Positions 1 to 11,032 are shown, counted from the stretch's first letter. The stretch: 26,697 bases of DNA from Haplomitrium mnioides (GCA_049999725.1 JBNGIS010017110.1:1-26697); one strand, 5' to 3'. Program-made: numbers and translations. The notes: generated by a model not told the origin, from the letters alone.

Positions 1-1795
1 TTTCGGCATCTTGATCTTCCCTTGGCTTGAACTTCGTTTGATCACCTTTTCGGCCCTCTTCGATCTTGTTCTGGCCGGATCATCGCTTGATCACCTTTTC
101 AACACCCCTCACTCTTCGTCTGGTCAGACCTTTGTTATATCACCGATTCGCAATCCCCTCGTGATAAGAACGATGCACGCCGCAAATTCCCGTTGAACTT
201 TCAGACCTTACTCTGTCGAACTTTCCCTCGCTTTTCTAGATCAACGATACATCGTCATTTCGCCTTTCATTCCTTGGTCTCCGTTTTGGCTTCTCGTCGG
301 ATCCCCGTTAAGTGGGCTCTCTATGTAGGGTGGCTGATCGGAACCCAGTTAAGAGGGGCTCCCCTCTTAGGGAGGCTAATCGGAACCCGTTTAACCGGGG
401 CTTCCCTATTTTCCACTAAGACCCGCGGAATCTCTGGGACTGCCACGTGTCCCTGAATCCGTGAAGTGCGGTGGGGCTATAACGTTTCCGTAGCTTCCTA
501 CGGAGTCTCTAAGTCCGTAACTATGATCCGTTGCCGCTTTGCCCTTCTTGCTTAGCCTTGTAGTTGCCTTAAGGAATCCTCCATGCCGCCGTAATAGTGA
601 CAAGTCTTCGCTTTGTCAGTCGCCGCTTTGCCCTTCCCACTTAGCCTTTAAAGAACCCTCCATGCCGCCGGAATAGTGACAAGTCTTTGCTTCGTCAGTC
701 GCTGCTTCGCCCTTCCCACTTAGCCTTTAAAGAACCCTCCATGCCAATGGAATAGTGAGAAGTCACCTCTTCGTTTGGTCACTGCTTCGCTTATCCCTGT
801 TTCGCCATCACTTCGGACCCGTCAGACCTTTGTTTGCGGATCCCTGTTAAGTGGGGAACCCACGTAGGGAGGCTGATCGGATCCCCCTTAATTGGGGATC
901 CCCATGTAGGGAGGTTGGATCCCGTTGAACTCTTCGGACTCGCAGGAGCTGCCACGTCCTCCGATGGACCCCGTGAAGTGCGCAAGGGCCGCCACGTTTC
1001 CGCAATTCTCTTCGGACTCCTCGGAACTCTCTCTTTGTGTGGATTTCTTCGCCTTGATTGCCTTCCTCTGGTCTGATTGCATCATGTGGTTTCTGATTAT
1101 GGAGCGCCTCCTTCCTTTCTCTCTTGTGCAACCCATCACGGGGCCCCATCTCCCTTGGGCTCATCTGACTGCCTCCTCTTCACCTAGCTTTGCCTGCTGC
1201 ATGATCCTAGTTCGTCGTTCGTTGCTGCTGGGTACATTCTCGCAGTGCTATGACCTCCGATCCAGTCGCGTGATGGCCATATGCATGCCTCTGACCGGAC
1301 TCCCCCTCGCCTTCATTTCTCGTAGCTCCTTTTGTGACTTCCCCTTCACGTGATTCCTCTTTGGGTGATGCTGGTCTCCCTCTATTGATTTTCCTCTAAC
1401 GATCTCCCTCTGATGATCTCCCTTGGACCTCTCCTTGAATCCTCTGCTCACCCTTGTTATGATCTCCCTCTGTTGATCTCTCTCTGATAATCGCCCTCTG
1501 ATGAGAATTGCTGCAATTCCCTTTGATCCCCTTGCTTGCCTTCTTCCCTGACTCATCTGAATTCCACAGGGCTCCCCCTTGCATTTGCAAGATCCATGAT
1601 ATTCATTGGGGAAAGCAGAAAAGGAAGGAAGAGAAGGGAAAGGGGAAAGAGTAGAGAGATGCAGGATTGTCACAACAACACTAAAGCAATAAAATACAAA
1701 AGGAGACAATTGACTAATGCAAACTGAGAGAATTTACAGGGCTGGAAGGCCAGTAATCACAAAAAAAGAAAAAACGCAAACACATCCGACCGACA
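1..1795 (-). repeat. 3' LTR (partial; 5' end of the LTR in element sense)
   Basis: This segment is collinear with 10937-12700, showing the two are long terminal repeats of one element. The inner boundary is at 1795: both copies share sequence up to CCGACA (1790-1795 and 12695-12700) and then diverge. On the minus strand the LTR therefore starts TGTCGG, with the canonical TG. The most visible length difference is about 29 bases present here around 1121-1150 and missing at about 12060. Only one 96-bp dimer unit of the tandem array seen in the other LTR is inside the window. Open frames here are incidental; I see no conserved protein. Confidence 0.9.
581..775. repeat. 79-bp tandem repeat inside 3' LTR
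   Basis: The motif CCATGCC followed by an AATAGTGA motif recurs at 581, 660 and 739, a period of 79 bp, about two and a half copies. The same array is found in the other LTR around 11510-11705, so it predates the insertion. It lies within the part of the LTR expected to be U3; a regulatory role is possible but not shown. Confidence 0.8.
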
Positions 1796-1798
1796 TAA

Positions 1799-1808
1799 CT
1801 CCCCTTTT
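1799..1808 (-). other. Polypurine tract (plus-strand primer site)
   Basis: Read on the minus strand this is AAAAGGGGAG, a purine run three bases from the 3' LTR start (TGTCGG at 1795). Position and composition fit the plus-strand DNA priming site of an LTR retrotransposon and independently support the LTR boundary. Confidence 0.75.
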
Positions 1809-2033
1809 AATTGTGAAGCGACCCTTCAAACACCCTCCTCCTTCTGGTCTTCTTGGCCTCCTCGTGGTCGCCACTCTGTTTTCTCTTGTTGGGGCCTTTC
1901 GTCAACCTGGTCACCAGCCATGACCCACTCACACAACATACTAACACAAACGACACAACTCACTGCGCAACGCTAAACATACAAATGTACAAAAAGGTCT
2001 CCACGCCTACTGTACACGGCAGCACCCTCCACA
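1809..2033 (-). other. Retrotransposon 3' untranslated region
   Basis: About 225 bases separate the integrase stop (2034-2036) from the polypurine tract. No open frame continues and I recognise no domain. A second pyrimidine-rich stretch on the plus strand (1828-1865) may be an accessory purine tract of the element. Confidence 0.5.
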
Positions 2034-3240
2034 CTAGTCCTCTTGATGGTAATACCACTTGAGCCGGTCGTAGTGGACCCGATTGGGAAGGTGTGCCCCT
2101 GCTACCGTGCTCAACTCTACCAACCCATTGTCGTGAAGCACTCTCACCAGATAGGGCCCCATCCATCGGGTATGCAGCTTCCCGGAGAAGTGCATAAACC
2201 TGTTGTCGTAGAGTAGTATTAGATCCCCTCCCTTGAAGTCGACTGGTATCAGCTTCTTGTCGTGTTGCTTTTTGGTCAACTGTTGCTGATGTTTCAGTCT
2301 CTCATGTGCGCTTGCCCGGATCTCCTCTAGGGCCTCCAACTGGTACACTCTTTCCGTTCGGCTCAAGCCCTCTGTCATTCTCTCCTCAACTGACACCCGC
2401 GGTGTGGGGACTTCAAACTCCATAGAGACCAGCAAATGCTGCCCAAAGACCAAGAAATACGGGCAGTGACCCGTGGTGGTCTTGTAGGCCAGATTATAGG
2501 CGTGCCACTGGGTGGCCGTTAGCAGTTTCAAGTCCCTATCCACCTTGTTGGTCGCCACTGCCTTGTTCAAGATCTTGCTCATAATCCCGTTGGCCCTCTC
2601 TGTCAGCCCATTGGCCTTAGGGTGGTAGGCAGTGGTTTTACGGTGCTTGACCAAGTACTTTCCCGTGAGCTCATCAATGACCCGATTAACAAAGTGCGTA
2701 CCTTGGTCACTCACCAACTCCAGCGGCGTGCCGAATCAGGTGAAGATCTGCTCGTATAGGAACCCGGCCATTGTCGGTGCGTCATCTTTCTTGGTCGCCC
2801 TTGCCTCCACCCACTTGGTAGCGTAGTCAGTCGAAAGCAGAATGTACTTGTCCCCGCACCTCGTAGATGGAGTGATGGGCTCAATGAAATCAATTCCCCA
2901 CTTCTCAAATAGGGCCAGGGGGATGATTGGAACCAAATGATGGTGGTATGATGCTGCTGGTTTCTCGGTCCGCTGACAGGTGTCACACCTCTTCACAAAG
3001 AAGTGCACATCCCTGTGTAGGGTGGGCCACCAATACTTAGCGTCCATGATCTTCCGGATGGTGGTTTCTGTCGCAAAATGTCCGCCGGCCTCTTCCTCGT
3101 GCATTGCCCACATCACCACCGTGGAATGGTCCTTCTCCAAGCACCTTTGTATCTGTCCATCCATGTCTTGCTTATGCATCATTCCCTTAATCATGAGAAA
3201 ATGCCTCACCTTTCTGAACAACACTGTTGCCCGTTCTGAG
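2034..3240 (-). pseudogene. pol: Integrase domain of pol (one premature stop)
   Basis: Integrase inserts retrotransposon cDNA into the host genome. The N-terminal zinc-binding region is visible around 3010-3120, with a histidine pair in MHEEEAGGH and the cysteine pair CDTCQ. The catalytic core follows: first aspartate in KWGIDFIEP (near 2895), second in MVSDQGTHF (near 2710), glutamate in HPKANGLTERAN (near 2600). The C-terminal end has the GPYLVRVLHDNG and RVHYDRLKWYY motifs typical of plant gypsy integrases and no chromodomain. One in-frame TGA at 2736-2738 interrupts the core; the parts before and after it are in the same frame (they differ by an exact multiple of three), so this is a nonsense change and not an indel. 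Confidence 0.93.
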
Positions 3241-3369
3241 GTGCGCCCGAGGGGAATCCTTGTCGTCAAGAGGAACTCAATGATGTCCCCATAATCTGTG
3301 GGTCTTTCCTCCCTGACATGGAACAAGTCTTCATCGGGGAAGGTGTCCACCACTCCTTCTGCACTTGGC

Positions 3370-3752
3370 TGGCCCTCGATCCTCGAGAAGAAGTCCGCAT
3401 TCTGGTGTTTCTTTCTTGGCTTGATGCGAACCTCAAAATTAAACTCATGAAGTAGCAACATCCACCTCGCCACTCTTCTTGTCAGGTCTGGCTTGTTGAC
3501 CATGTATTTGAAGGCGCCATGATCCGTGTGAAACACCACCTTGTAATGCAGCAGATAGTGTCGGAACTTCTTCAAGGAGTAGATTATCCCCATGGCCTCA
3601 CGGTCGGTGGGCGAGTAATTCTTCTCCGCCGCCGAGAGGAGTCTGGTGGCAAAGTAGATTGGGTGGTCCTTGCCCTCCTCATCGAGTTGGCTCAGCACTA
3701 CCCCCACACAGAAACCCGAAACATCCACCATCACGTGGAACTCCTTGGTTCA
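3370..3752 (-). pseudogene. pol: RNase H domain of pol (premature stop at its entry)
   Basis: This domain degrades the RNA strand of RNA:DNA hybrids during reverse transcription. Visible are the first acidic residue in MVDVSGFCVGVVLSQ, the glutamate in DREAMGIIYSLKKFRHYL, and the aspartate of FHTDHGAFKYM, ending in the KHQNADFFSRIEG tail that normally joins RNase H to integrase. A TGA at 3750-3752 separates it from the end of RT, but the frame is unchanged. The region between it and the integrase zinc finger (about 3240-3370) is an acidic linker. Confidence 0.92.
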
Positions 3753-4891
3753 GTTTGGAGACGCCAAGATAGGAGCGTTGGCTAATCGCCTCTTGACCTC
3801 ATTAAAGCTTGATCTCCTAGGCTCTATTGGCTCAAAGTCACTGCCCCTCTTCACCATCTCCATTAGGTGGTAGGCGACTAGGGAAAATTTTGGGATGAAC
3901 CTCTTGTAGTAGCCCACACAGCCCAAGAATCCTTGTACCTCCACCAGGCATGTTGGAAACGCCACACCTAGCTAGACTGCTACCTTTTTCTAGTCTACGG
4001 CAATTCCTTGGCTGGAGACCCTACGCCCCAGCAGTATCCCTTCTCTCATTGCAAAGAAACATTTCCCATGGTGCAGTCGCAGTCCCGTTTCTCTACATCA
4101 CTGAAAGGTGAGCCGCACATGCTCCTCATGGTCCTTGACCTTGCCGTATACTATGAAGTCGTCGATGAAGATTTCAAGGAACTTCCTGAGGTAGTCTCGG
4201 AACATGTTCATCATTAGTATCTGGAATGTACCTGGGGCATTGCAGAGACCAAATGGCATTCGTCGGAAGGCGAAACTCCCCACTCCGTTGTGAAGGCAGT
4301 CTTTAGGTGGTCCTCCTCCCGTATCCATACCTGGTTGTAGTCGGAGTACCCGTCCATGAAACTATAAACTTCCTGGCCCGCCACCAAGTCCAGCACACCA
4401 TCAATAAAAGGCAGAGGGTAGTGGTATTTCTTGGTCGTCGCATTCAGCTTGCGGTAGTCTTGGCACACCCTGATCTTTGGCTTCTCGTCCAAGCATGCCT
4501 TCTTCGACGCCACCGCCAAGGGGGACACCCATTCAGTGTTCAGTATAGGGTAGATGAATCTTGCCTCCATGAGCTTATCCACCTCCTCTTTCACCAATAG
4601 GGAGAAGCGTGGGTTCATTCGGTACTCCCGTTCCCGCACGGGGGTAGCATTATCTTCCAAGTCAATTTTGTGCTCCCTCAGCTCATTGGGCACGCCCTTC
4701 AAGTCCATATGGCTCCATGCAAACACGTTGCTGAAGTTCCCTAAGGTCTGCATGAAGGCTCTCTCATCCCCCCTATTTAAGGCGAAACCAAGCTGAAATG
4801 TCCTCCCACCAGAGGTCGTTATCTCTCTGTATTGTTCCGCCCGGATGACCTCCACCCTGTTTCTATTCGTGGAGTCACAGTCTGACTCCAA
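3753..4891 (-). pseudogene. pol: Reverse transcriptase domain of pol (frameshift and stops)
   Basis: Reverse transcriptase copies the element RNA into DNA. The N-terminal part (4891 to about 4280) has KIRVCQDYRKLNATTKKYHYP and the TAFTTEWG motif. The C-terminal part (about 4328 to 4098) has RRMPFGLCNAPGTFQ and the catalytic FIDDF box near 4160, then the thumb/connection segment (3965 to 3753) with FLGCVGYYKRFIPKF. A one-base frameshift lies near 4280, between TEWG and the FRRMPFGLC block. In-frame stops occur at 4098-4100, 3990-3992 and 3972-3974. Motifs are otherwise well conserved, so decay began after an active phase. Confidence 0.93.
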
Positions 4892-5841
4892 GTGGGCGAG
4901 TCGTTAGCCACCTACAATAGGCTTTTTGTTAGGCTCCCCTGTCCTCATTTGGTGATCATCCTCTCCTGGGATGATAGCTGCAGTCAACTCCCCTTTTATC
5001 TCAGGTCTACGGCTGGAAGTGGATGCCCATGACTCCCTTTTTTGCTCAGGTCCAGAGCTGAGGGTTGGCACTTCTGTCTCAGCCTCCGTCGTGCCCCAAA
5101 TTCCAAAGACAAAAGTCTCCAACTGGTTGACCTTGGCTTCGACACTGCCCCAAAAAATCGGCCTATGTCATATGAGTCACTCACCAGTCTCAACCAGTAA
5201 GTGTCCTTGTCCTCTGACTCCTCTTCCAACGACCACTCTGTGTCATACTTCTTATCCTCCGTGGTCTCTCCCTCATGTGGGACAGGGCCATAATGCACCA
5301 TTGTCCTGTTAGGTCCGAACACCAAGGTGGAGTCTCCCCAATTGTGCATCACTTTGGCTCCATACAGCCAGAGCCTCTCGATCAAAACAGGGTATGGGGA
5401 ACTCCTTGCTGGTCTCATCACCAAGTAGTTCAGTGCAAACTCCCTCCCCCCGATCCAGGTAGGCACCTTCAGCAATGCTCCCAATGGTTTAACCCTAGAT
5501 CCATCTGCCAACCGCATAATCCTCTCAGTTGGGGAGAAAGTCTTGAAGCCCAATCGGTGGGTAGTCTCCTCCACCATAATATTCACTCCCACGCCTCCAT
5601 CCACTGGCACCAAGGACAGAGTGCACCCCACAATCTGAATGTCTATTTCAAGAGCTCCCTTGTCTTTGCAGATCATCTGCAAGTTGGCGGTGGTTCCGAC
5701 CGTGGGCAGCTTCCTTTTTCTTCTGGCGCCCATTAGTAGCTCCCTGAGCTGCCTCTTGTATACCGGACTATCCTTGATCAACTGTCCTATAGTTGTAATG
5801 ACCGAGCAGTCCTTTACATCCCTCTGGATGCTGTAGGGCAC
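4892..5841 (-). pseudogene. pol: Aspartic protease domain and linker of pol
   Basis: The segment 5841-5156 reads as a retropepsin-like protease: an active-site block VPVDGGVGVNIM near 5590, a RLADGSRVKPLG strand, and the conserved tail with a PVLIERLW-type motif and HNWGDSTLVFGP near 5340. The catalytic triplet reads D-G-G rather than D-S/T-G; I believe related plant elements also show DGG, so this may be a family trait and not damage. A frameshift near 5155 moves the frame for the acidic linker (to 4904), which ends at an in-frame TAA at 4904-4906 before RT. The apparent start at 5841 is not a real start: an in-frame upstream stop near 5862 cuts a continuous polyprotein. Confidence 0.85.
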
Positions 5842-6231
5842 GCAAGTGCTGGGTGGAGGCTAGGGCGCAGGGTCCTGCTTGGCCTGCTCAGCCCTATTCC
5901 TGTGATTGACCTCTCGCAAGGTCTTCTCTGCCGCTTGCTGGGCTTCAGTCGCCTCTAGGGCTTCCAGCTACTTTTTCACCTCCTCCTCCTACCTTGGATA
6001 GAATAATTTTGGGTGGTCCCTTTTGTAATCTAAGTCCTCCTCATTGGGGAGCACATTTGCAACCCTCTCCTTTCTCCTCGCCAGCTTGGCCTTTCCTTTT
6101 TCCTTGGCCCTGGCTGCAGCCCTAGTAGCCACTCTATAGCAATCCTCCTCCACAGGGGCTTCCACTTCTGGAAACTCTGCCCCATGCTCCCATGAGGTGG
6201 TCACCAGGTTGACTACTGCTGGGGGAGGTGC
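5842..6231 (-). pseudogene. Charged Gag-Pol linker (stops)
   Basis: The frame here is the same as that of the protease and of the zinc-knuckle segment, showing a single Gag-Pol reading frame. It encodes a lysine/alanine/glutamate-rich stretch (ATRAAARAKEKGKAKLARRK near 6100) and is probably a coiled or disordered linker. Premature stops are visible at 5989-5991, near 5965 and near 5862. Confidence 0.75.
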
Positions 6232-7212
6232 CTACTGGGCCAAGTTGGGAGGCAGCTCCTGCCTTCTAGCATGGGGACAATTGTTGGCTAGATGCCCTTC
6301 CTTTTTGCATCCTGTACAAAGCAGCGGCGGAATGCCATACCCTTGCTTCTTGGGCTCTGGGCAGTTAGGGGAAATGTGGTCTGGCTGCCCACAGTTCCAG
6401 CACACCATTACCCTGGTCTTGTTGTGGCTGGCCCCTGGCCCTTCTGGCCACGTGTGTCCCCAAGCCACCGACTGACCGGGCACCATATGGACAGGTCGAC
6501 CTGCCATTGGTCCAGGTTGGCTGACCACCTAGTATACAAGTTCTGGTGGTTCCTCCTGCACTTATTCCACCTCTTCATGGTACCACTCCAGGGGTCCTCT
6601 CTCACATAATAGATGGGCGTCCCATCCAGAGGGCATTCTTGGGGGGAGTGCCCATAGGTGCGACACTTCACACACCAGACATGGGCCCTCCGTGTCAACA
6701 CTTTTTTTGCCCTCGAGCTTTAGGCCAACAAAATGGATCGACATGGCTTCCAATTTTGTGTTGATTTCATCTATAGGGTCTTTAGCCCCCCTCCTCTTGC
6801 TAGTCTCCCTGCAATCTCCTCTATCATGAGACCGGTGGGCCTTTTTCTCCTTGCCCTCTTTGTGCCGATCATGTTTCTTGGCCCTCTTCTCTTTGGCCTC
6901 CTTTTTCTTTTTGCTTCCCTTCTTCTTCCGCCTCCTGTGGGATATTTCATCCTCTGAGCTCTTGTGGCTGCTCTTGCTCTTTGATTCAGACTCTGAAGAG
7001 GAGCTATCATTAGAGCTATCTTCCTGAGTGGAGCTCTCTGAAGAACTGTTAGAATCATTCCTTCTCTTCGACTTTCTTTTGGAGCTTGCCACTTCAGCCT
7101 TGATGTAAGATTGGGCTTCCTCCACTGCTTGCTCCAAACATGTGGGCTTGGACCTCCTCACCCAGATCCCTAGACTTCTGGGTAGGGCTGAGATAAACCA
7201 GGAGGTCAACAT
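6232..7212 (-). pseudogene. gag: Gag C-terminal half: charged tract and three CCHC zinc knuckles
   Basis: The segment begins with LTSWFISALP and a helical EQAVEEAQSYIKAE block (end of the Gag capsid-like region), then a serine-rich and lysine/arginine-rich tract (about 7090-6790). Three CX2CX4HX4C nucleic-acid-binding knuckles follow: CVKCRTYGHSPQEC near 6660, CWNCGQPDHISPNC near 6390 and CTGCKKEGHLANNC near 6300. The first knuckle is in a different frame from the sequences on either side, so compensating indels lie near 6705 (a T run) and near 6600. In-frame stops at 6562-6564, 6529-6531 and 6232-6234 interrupt the rest. Three knuckles are more than the one or two usual in plant gypsy Gag. 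Confidence 0.88.
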
Positions 7213-7784
7213 CCCATCTGATGCAGGGGGTTAATATTTTTGGCCATCCTCTGGAACCGTTGAAGAAACTTCCTTACCAATTCGTGTTTCTTCATCTCCA
7301 TCTGGCTGATCTTGATCAAGGCCTCAGACTCCCCTCCTATCTTCCTAAACTCCTCCAGGAAAGCCGCCTTGAAGGTGTCCCAATTCCTTTTTGTGGCCTC
7401 CGATTGTGATTGGTACCAAGGGCCAGCCTCCCCCTTTAACACCTCGGGAAGAATGGCTTCCTTAATGAGGTTCTCCCCATTTGTGTAGGTTGTACCATTG
7501 AACTCATCCAACCACTCATCTGGATCCTCCCTTGTTGATCTCTTGAATGTCTTATACCTGAATCGGGATCTCTGTGTCACATGCCCCACATTGGCCATTG
7601 GGGTGACGGGTAGTATAGAGCCAGAAGTTTTGACTGCCCTTTCTAAGTTTCTCCCACTTCTGAGTGAGATCCCTCCTTTATCCAACCCAGGCAACCTCCT
7701 TGGCTGGTCTTCTTCCACTTCTGGTGGTAGGCTGCTCCTAGAATTCCATACTCTTTTCCCTTGCTTCACTGTTTCACTCCACAA
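7206..7784 (-). pseudogene. gag: Gag N-terminal half (retrotransposon capsid region)
   Basis: A retrotransposon Gag signature is visible in residues about 75-190: FKRSTREDPDEWLDEFN, then LPEVLKGEAGPWYQSQ, NWDTFKAAFLEEFRK, and the ELVRKFLQRFQRMAKNINP stretch. This is the capsid-forming Gag fold of plant Ty3 elements. The frame continues into 7212-6232 after a frameshift near 7210-7225. The true start is uncertain: the first codon at 7784 is not ATG, an in-frame TAA lies just upstream near 7797, and the first good ATG is internal (MANVGHV, near 7600). Only about 55 bases separate it from the LTR. Confidence 0.85.
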
Positions 7785-7817
7785 ATAATTGCAAGGTTAT
7801 TGTTCTAGAATTCTTTT

Positions 7818-7835
7818 GTCTCGCCGTGATCGCCA
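7818..7835 (-). other. Primer-binding site (tRNA-Arg-like)
   Basis: On the minus strand, five bases after the 5' LTR ends (7841), the sequence is TGGCGATCACGGCGAGAC. The TGG pairs with a tRNA 3' CCA, and the rest resembles the complement of a plant tRNA-Arg acceptor/T arm with several mismatches. The tRNA assignment is from memory and tentative; the position beside the LTR and upstream of gag is the stronger evidence. Confidence 0.65.
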
Positions 7836-9184
7836 AAAAATGTAATGTCAGCCCCGTGGTCGGAGCCTTAACTCTTTTCCAACAGAGTTTCCCCTGATTA
7901 AGGGCTGACTTATTGTTTTGGGAGCTTTTATGAGAAGGGCTTTGCACCGAATGGACCCCAACTTCTGCTTACCAGATCGGAATGACTGCGCAACACTCCA
8001 CAACACCCAAGCACAACCACTACTGCTCACAGATGCTGGTCACACCCCTTCTTCAGGCCTTAACCTCAAAAGGTGCCACTTAGAAGACATGGGACGCTAG
8101 AACAGAGCATAAGGTTCTTGGCTGCAATGGTCTCTTGGTGAGCCTTGGTTGATTCGTGGTTGCCTCACGGTCTAGGCCACTAGCCCGCGATTGCTTTAAC
8201 AACCCACTTGCTCATACACATCCATTCCTTCAAGCCGCCCAAGAAGAGACTATAATGCTGTTGAACCACTTTGCCTTAGAATTCTAAAGTCCAGAGCTGG
8301 ACTCAATCACTTTGTTATGCAAGAGAGAGCAGGTCCCAATATTCAATTATCACAATTACAATGTTGTTCGCCCTGACTTCCCCTGTTCAGGGTGTCCTCA
8401 CAATTGGAAAAATGAAATACAAGCCTTCTAAAACTAAGAATAACACAAAACTACAAACAGAACACAAATCTAAACCACATACGTAAACAAGAAAAACACC
8501 GGTACTTGCACACTGCCCTGCTGACAATACAATCTTCTTCCACCTCTCAAGAACTGATCTTTTCTCTCAATCCTCCTTCAGCTCCTATCAGCCACTCCAT
8601 TTCTCCTCCAATCCTTCAGCCACCCACCCTCAGTCAGATAGTTTTTCAACTTCCCTCGCGAGAAGCCATGAATTTACTTCCTTAGGCTTGGAAGAGGATT
8701 TCTTTAACTTCCACCTCTGGAAGACAGTCCCCACGACTGCTGGCCACCCACTCCACCTTGAGCTGATATTCTATGCAGCGCACAAACACTAACACAGCCA
8801 CTCCTCTCTTGGCTCCACTTGAAAATTATGATAAAAAACGACCCCAAGCGCCCTTAGGATTGATGCTCTTGCATAGACGAAGATGAGACGACCCAAAGAC
8901 CCCCCTTAGCAGCCTCTCACGAATTCAAGCCGATAGACTTTCTTCAAATTCACTTGGCGATCTACCTCCAAATGCTTGGTCCATCTGCAACGATGAGTCC
9001 ACATGGATTGCTTGAGACTCTAGAGCCTCCACGCTCAACGATTCTTAGCGCCTCTCCAGTCCACCTCCACCCCCGCTGGTCTCCTTGCACGAGTCCACTC
9101 CCCACACGTGAATCTTGGCTGGAATCTCTCCTCTCTCCCTTGCTGCCTCTTCCTCTCGAGTTTGGTCTTCCACTCTCAATTTTG

Positions 9185-9350
9185 CATGAACAACAACCCC
9201 TTCAATCTGGCAGCGATNNNNNNNNNNNNNNNNNNNNNNNNNNNNNNNNNNNNNNNNNNNNNNNNNNNNNNNNNNNNNNNNNNNNNNNNNNNNNNNNNNN
9301 NNNNNNNNNNNNNNNNNCATGAACAACAACCCCTTCAATCTGGCAGCGAT
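9185..9350. other. Assembly gap flanked by identical 33-base contig ends
   Basis: Exactly 100 N (9218-9317) are flanked by the same 33 bases: 9185-9217 and 9318-9350, both from CATGAACAAC to GGCAGCGAT. The second copy begins immediately after the N run and the first ends immediately before it. This is what a scaffolder leaves when overlapping contigs are joined without merging. The true sequence is probably continuous and 133 bases shorter. Confidence 0.9.
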
Positions 9351-9990
9351 CTCATCTATACCCCTCATGCAGCGCACATCCCCCTGCAATGAATTCTTGA
9401 TCAAGATCGACCCGCTCTTCTTCGTCAGGCTTTGGCAGTTTTTCTCGTTGTCTTCTATTTCTTGAGAAGCTGACATATGTCAGTCAGCCCATGTCTAATG
9501 GTATCATTTGAAGCATTCAGGATCGGGGAAGGAAGATTTTTGGAGAACTCTTGGCTGAACCTTGCCTTCGATTTGTAGTGCTCTCTTTTGCAGATTTTCG
9601 ATCAGGATCGCCTCGCCGTTGGACGCCTCAGCAATCCCGTAGCAATCTCGGTTCAATTCCTTCGAAGTATCTTGTTGAGCGCGGATCTACAGCTGGGTCG
9701 GAGAGGTTCTTCCCGCAGAGCAATTCGAAGGAATCCATTTGGAGAAGTTTGGGCTTGCAACAAAAGGATCGTGCAATGCATCCCGCGGCTGCCTCTCGAT
9801 CATCCTGGATTTCCTCACTCCCAGGCTCCCGCAATCGCCCGCGGACCCTCGCAAGTAGCCACGCTTCCGCAAGCATTCGCGGACCCTCTCAAGCCGCCAC
9901 ATGTTTGCAAAATCCTTCGGAACCTTGCCGTCGCTTCTCGGAACCCCGTCGTCGCTTCATGGAACCCCACAGTCGCCTCTCGGAATCCCG

Positions 9991-10245
9991 CCACATCATC
10001 TGTTGCCACGCCGTCCAACGCCGCCCCGCAAGGGGGTAGGCAGACCGTCGCATTGACCGGATTCCGCAATTGACCCGTCACTGACCCACAAGAACCCTGA
10101 GACCACCGTTGAACGCCACGTCATCCGTTGTCGCGCCGTCCGACACCGCCCCGCAAGGGGGTAAGCGGACCGTCGCATTGACCGGATTCCGCAGTTGACA
10201 CGCAGGAACCCTCGGACCACCGCTGAATGCCACATCATCTGTTAA
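9991..10245. repeat. Approximately 125-bp tandem duplication in 5' LTR
   Basis: A unit beginning CCACATCATC and containing CCGCCCCGCAAGGGGGTA starts at 9991, again at 10116 (125 bp later), and a third partial copy begins at 10230. Units 1 and 2 both contain GACCGTCGCATTGACCGGAT. The region is noticeably GC-rich compared with the rest of the LTR. Confidence 0.85.
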
Positions 10246-10552
10246 ACAATTCACTCACCGAGTAAGAACGGTACCTTTTGTCGCCGCTTCAGAACCCGTT
10301 CGCAATAAGAACTGAGGCTTCCTTTGCTTAACTCTTTCCTCTGCTTGATATAAGAACTATGGCAGACTCCCTGTGGATCCCCTTCAAACTTTCAACGCGC
10401 TCCGTCGAACTTTTGTCCTCGCCAATGTTGAAACTACGATAGGTCACCTTTTTGGCTGCTGGTCCCTTGCTTCTTCTTCTGACCAGATCGTCGCTTCATC
10501 GTCTTTTTGCCATTTCCTGATCTTTCTCTGGCCATATTGTCGATGAATCATC

Positions 10553-11032
10553 TTTTCGCTATCTTGATCTTCCCTTGGCCGGAACTTCGTTTGATCACCC
10601 TTTCGTCCCTCTTCGATCTTGTTCTGGTCAGATCGTCGCCTGATCACCTTTTCGGCATCTTGATCTTCCCTTGACTGGAACTTCGTTTGATCACCCTTTC
10701 AACCATCTTCGATCTTGTTCTGGCCGGATCGTCGCCTGATCACCTTTTTGGCATCTTGATCTTCCCTTGGCCGGAACTTTGTTTGATCACCCTTTCGGCC
10801 CTCTTCGATCTTGTTCTGGCCGGATCGTTGCTTGATCACCTTTTCGACATCTTGATATTCCCTTGGCCGGAACTTTGTTTGATCACCCTTTTGGCCCTCT
10901 TCGATCTTGTTATGGTCGGATCGTCGCCTGATCACCTTTTCAACATCTTGATCTTCCCTTGGCCGAAATTGTGTTTGATCACCCTTTCGGCCCTCTTCGA
11001 TCTTGTTCTAGCCGGATCGTCGCCTGATCACC
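10553..11032. repeat. 96-bp tandem repeat, five units, each a diverged 47+49 dimer
   Basis: Units start at 10553, 10649, 10745, 10841 and 10937, exactly 96 bp apart, with partial copies continuing on both sides (from about 10440 and after 11033). Within each unit two related halves can be seen, both ending TTGATCACC or CCTGATCACC, so the 96-mer arose from a 47/49 dimer. The 3' LTR begins inside the same unit at position 1. Confidence 0.93.

Noticed and set aside
1248-1709. Minus-strand frame of 153 codons
   Set aside because: Charged low-complexity product inside the LTR; the frame is broken in the other LTR copy and no family is recognised.
9551-10073. Two overlapping plus-strand frames of about 160 codons
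   Set aside because: They lie in a GC-rich part of the LTR with a tandem duplication; both frames and the antisense are open, so this is composition and not coding.
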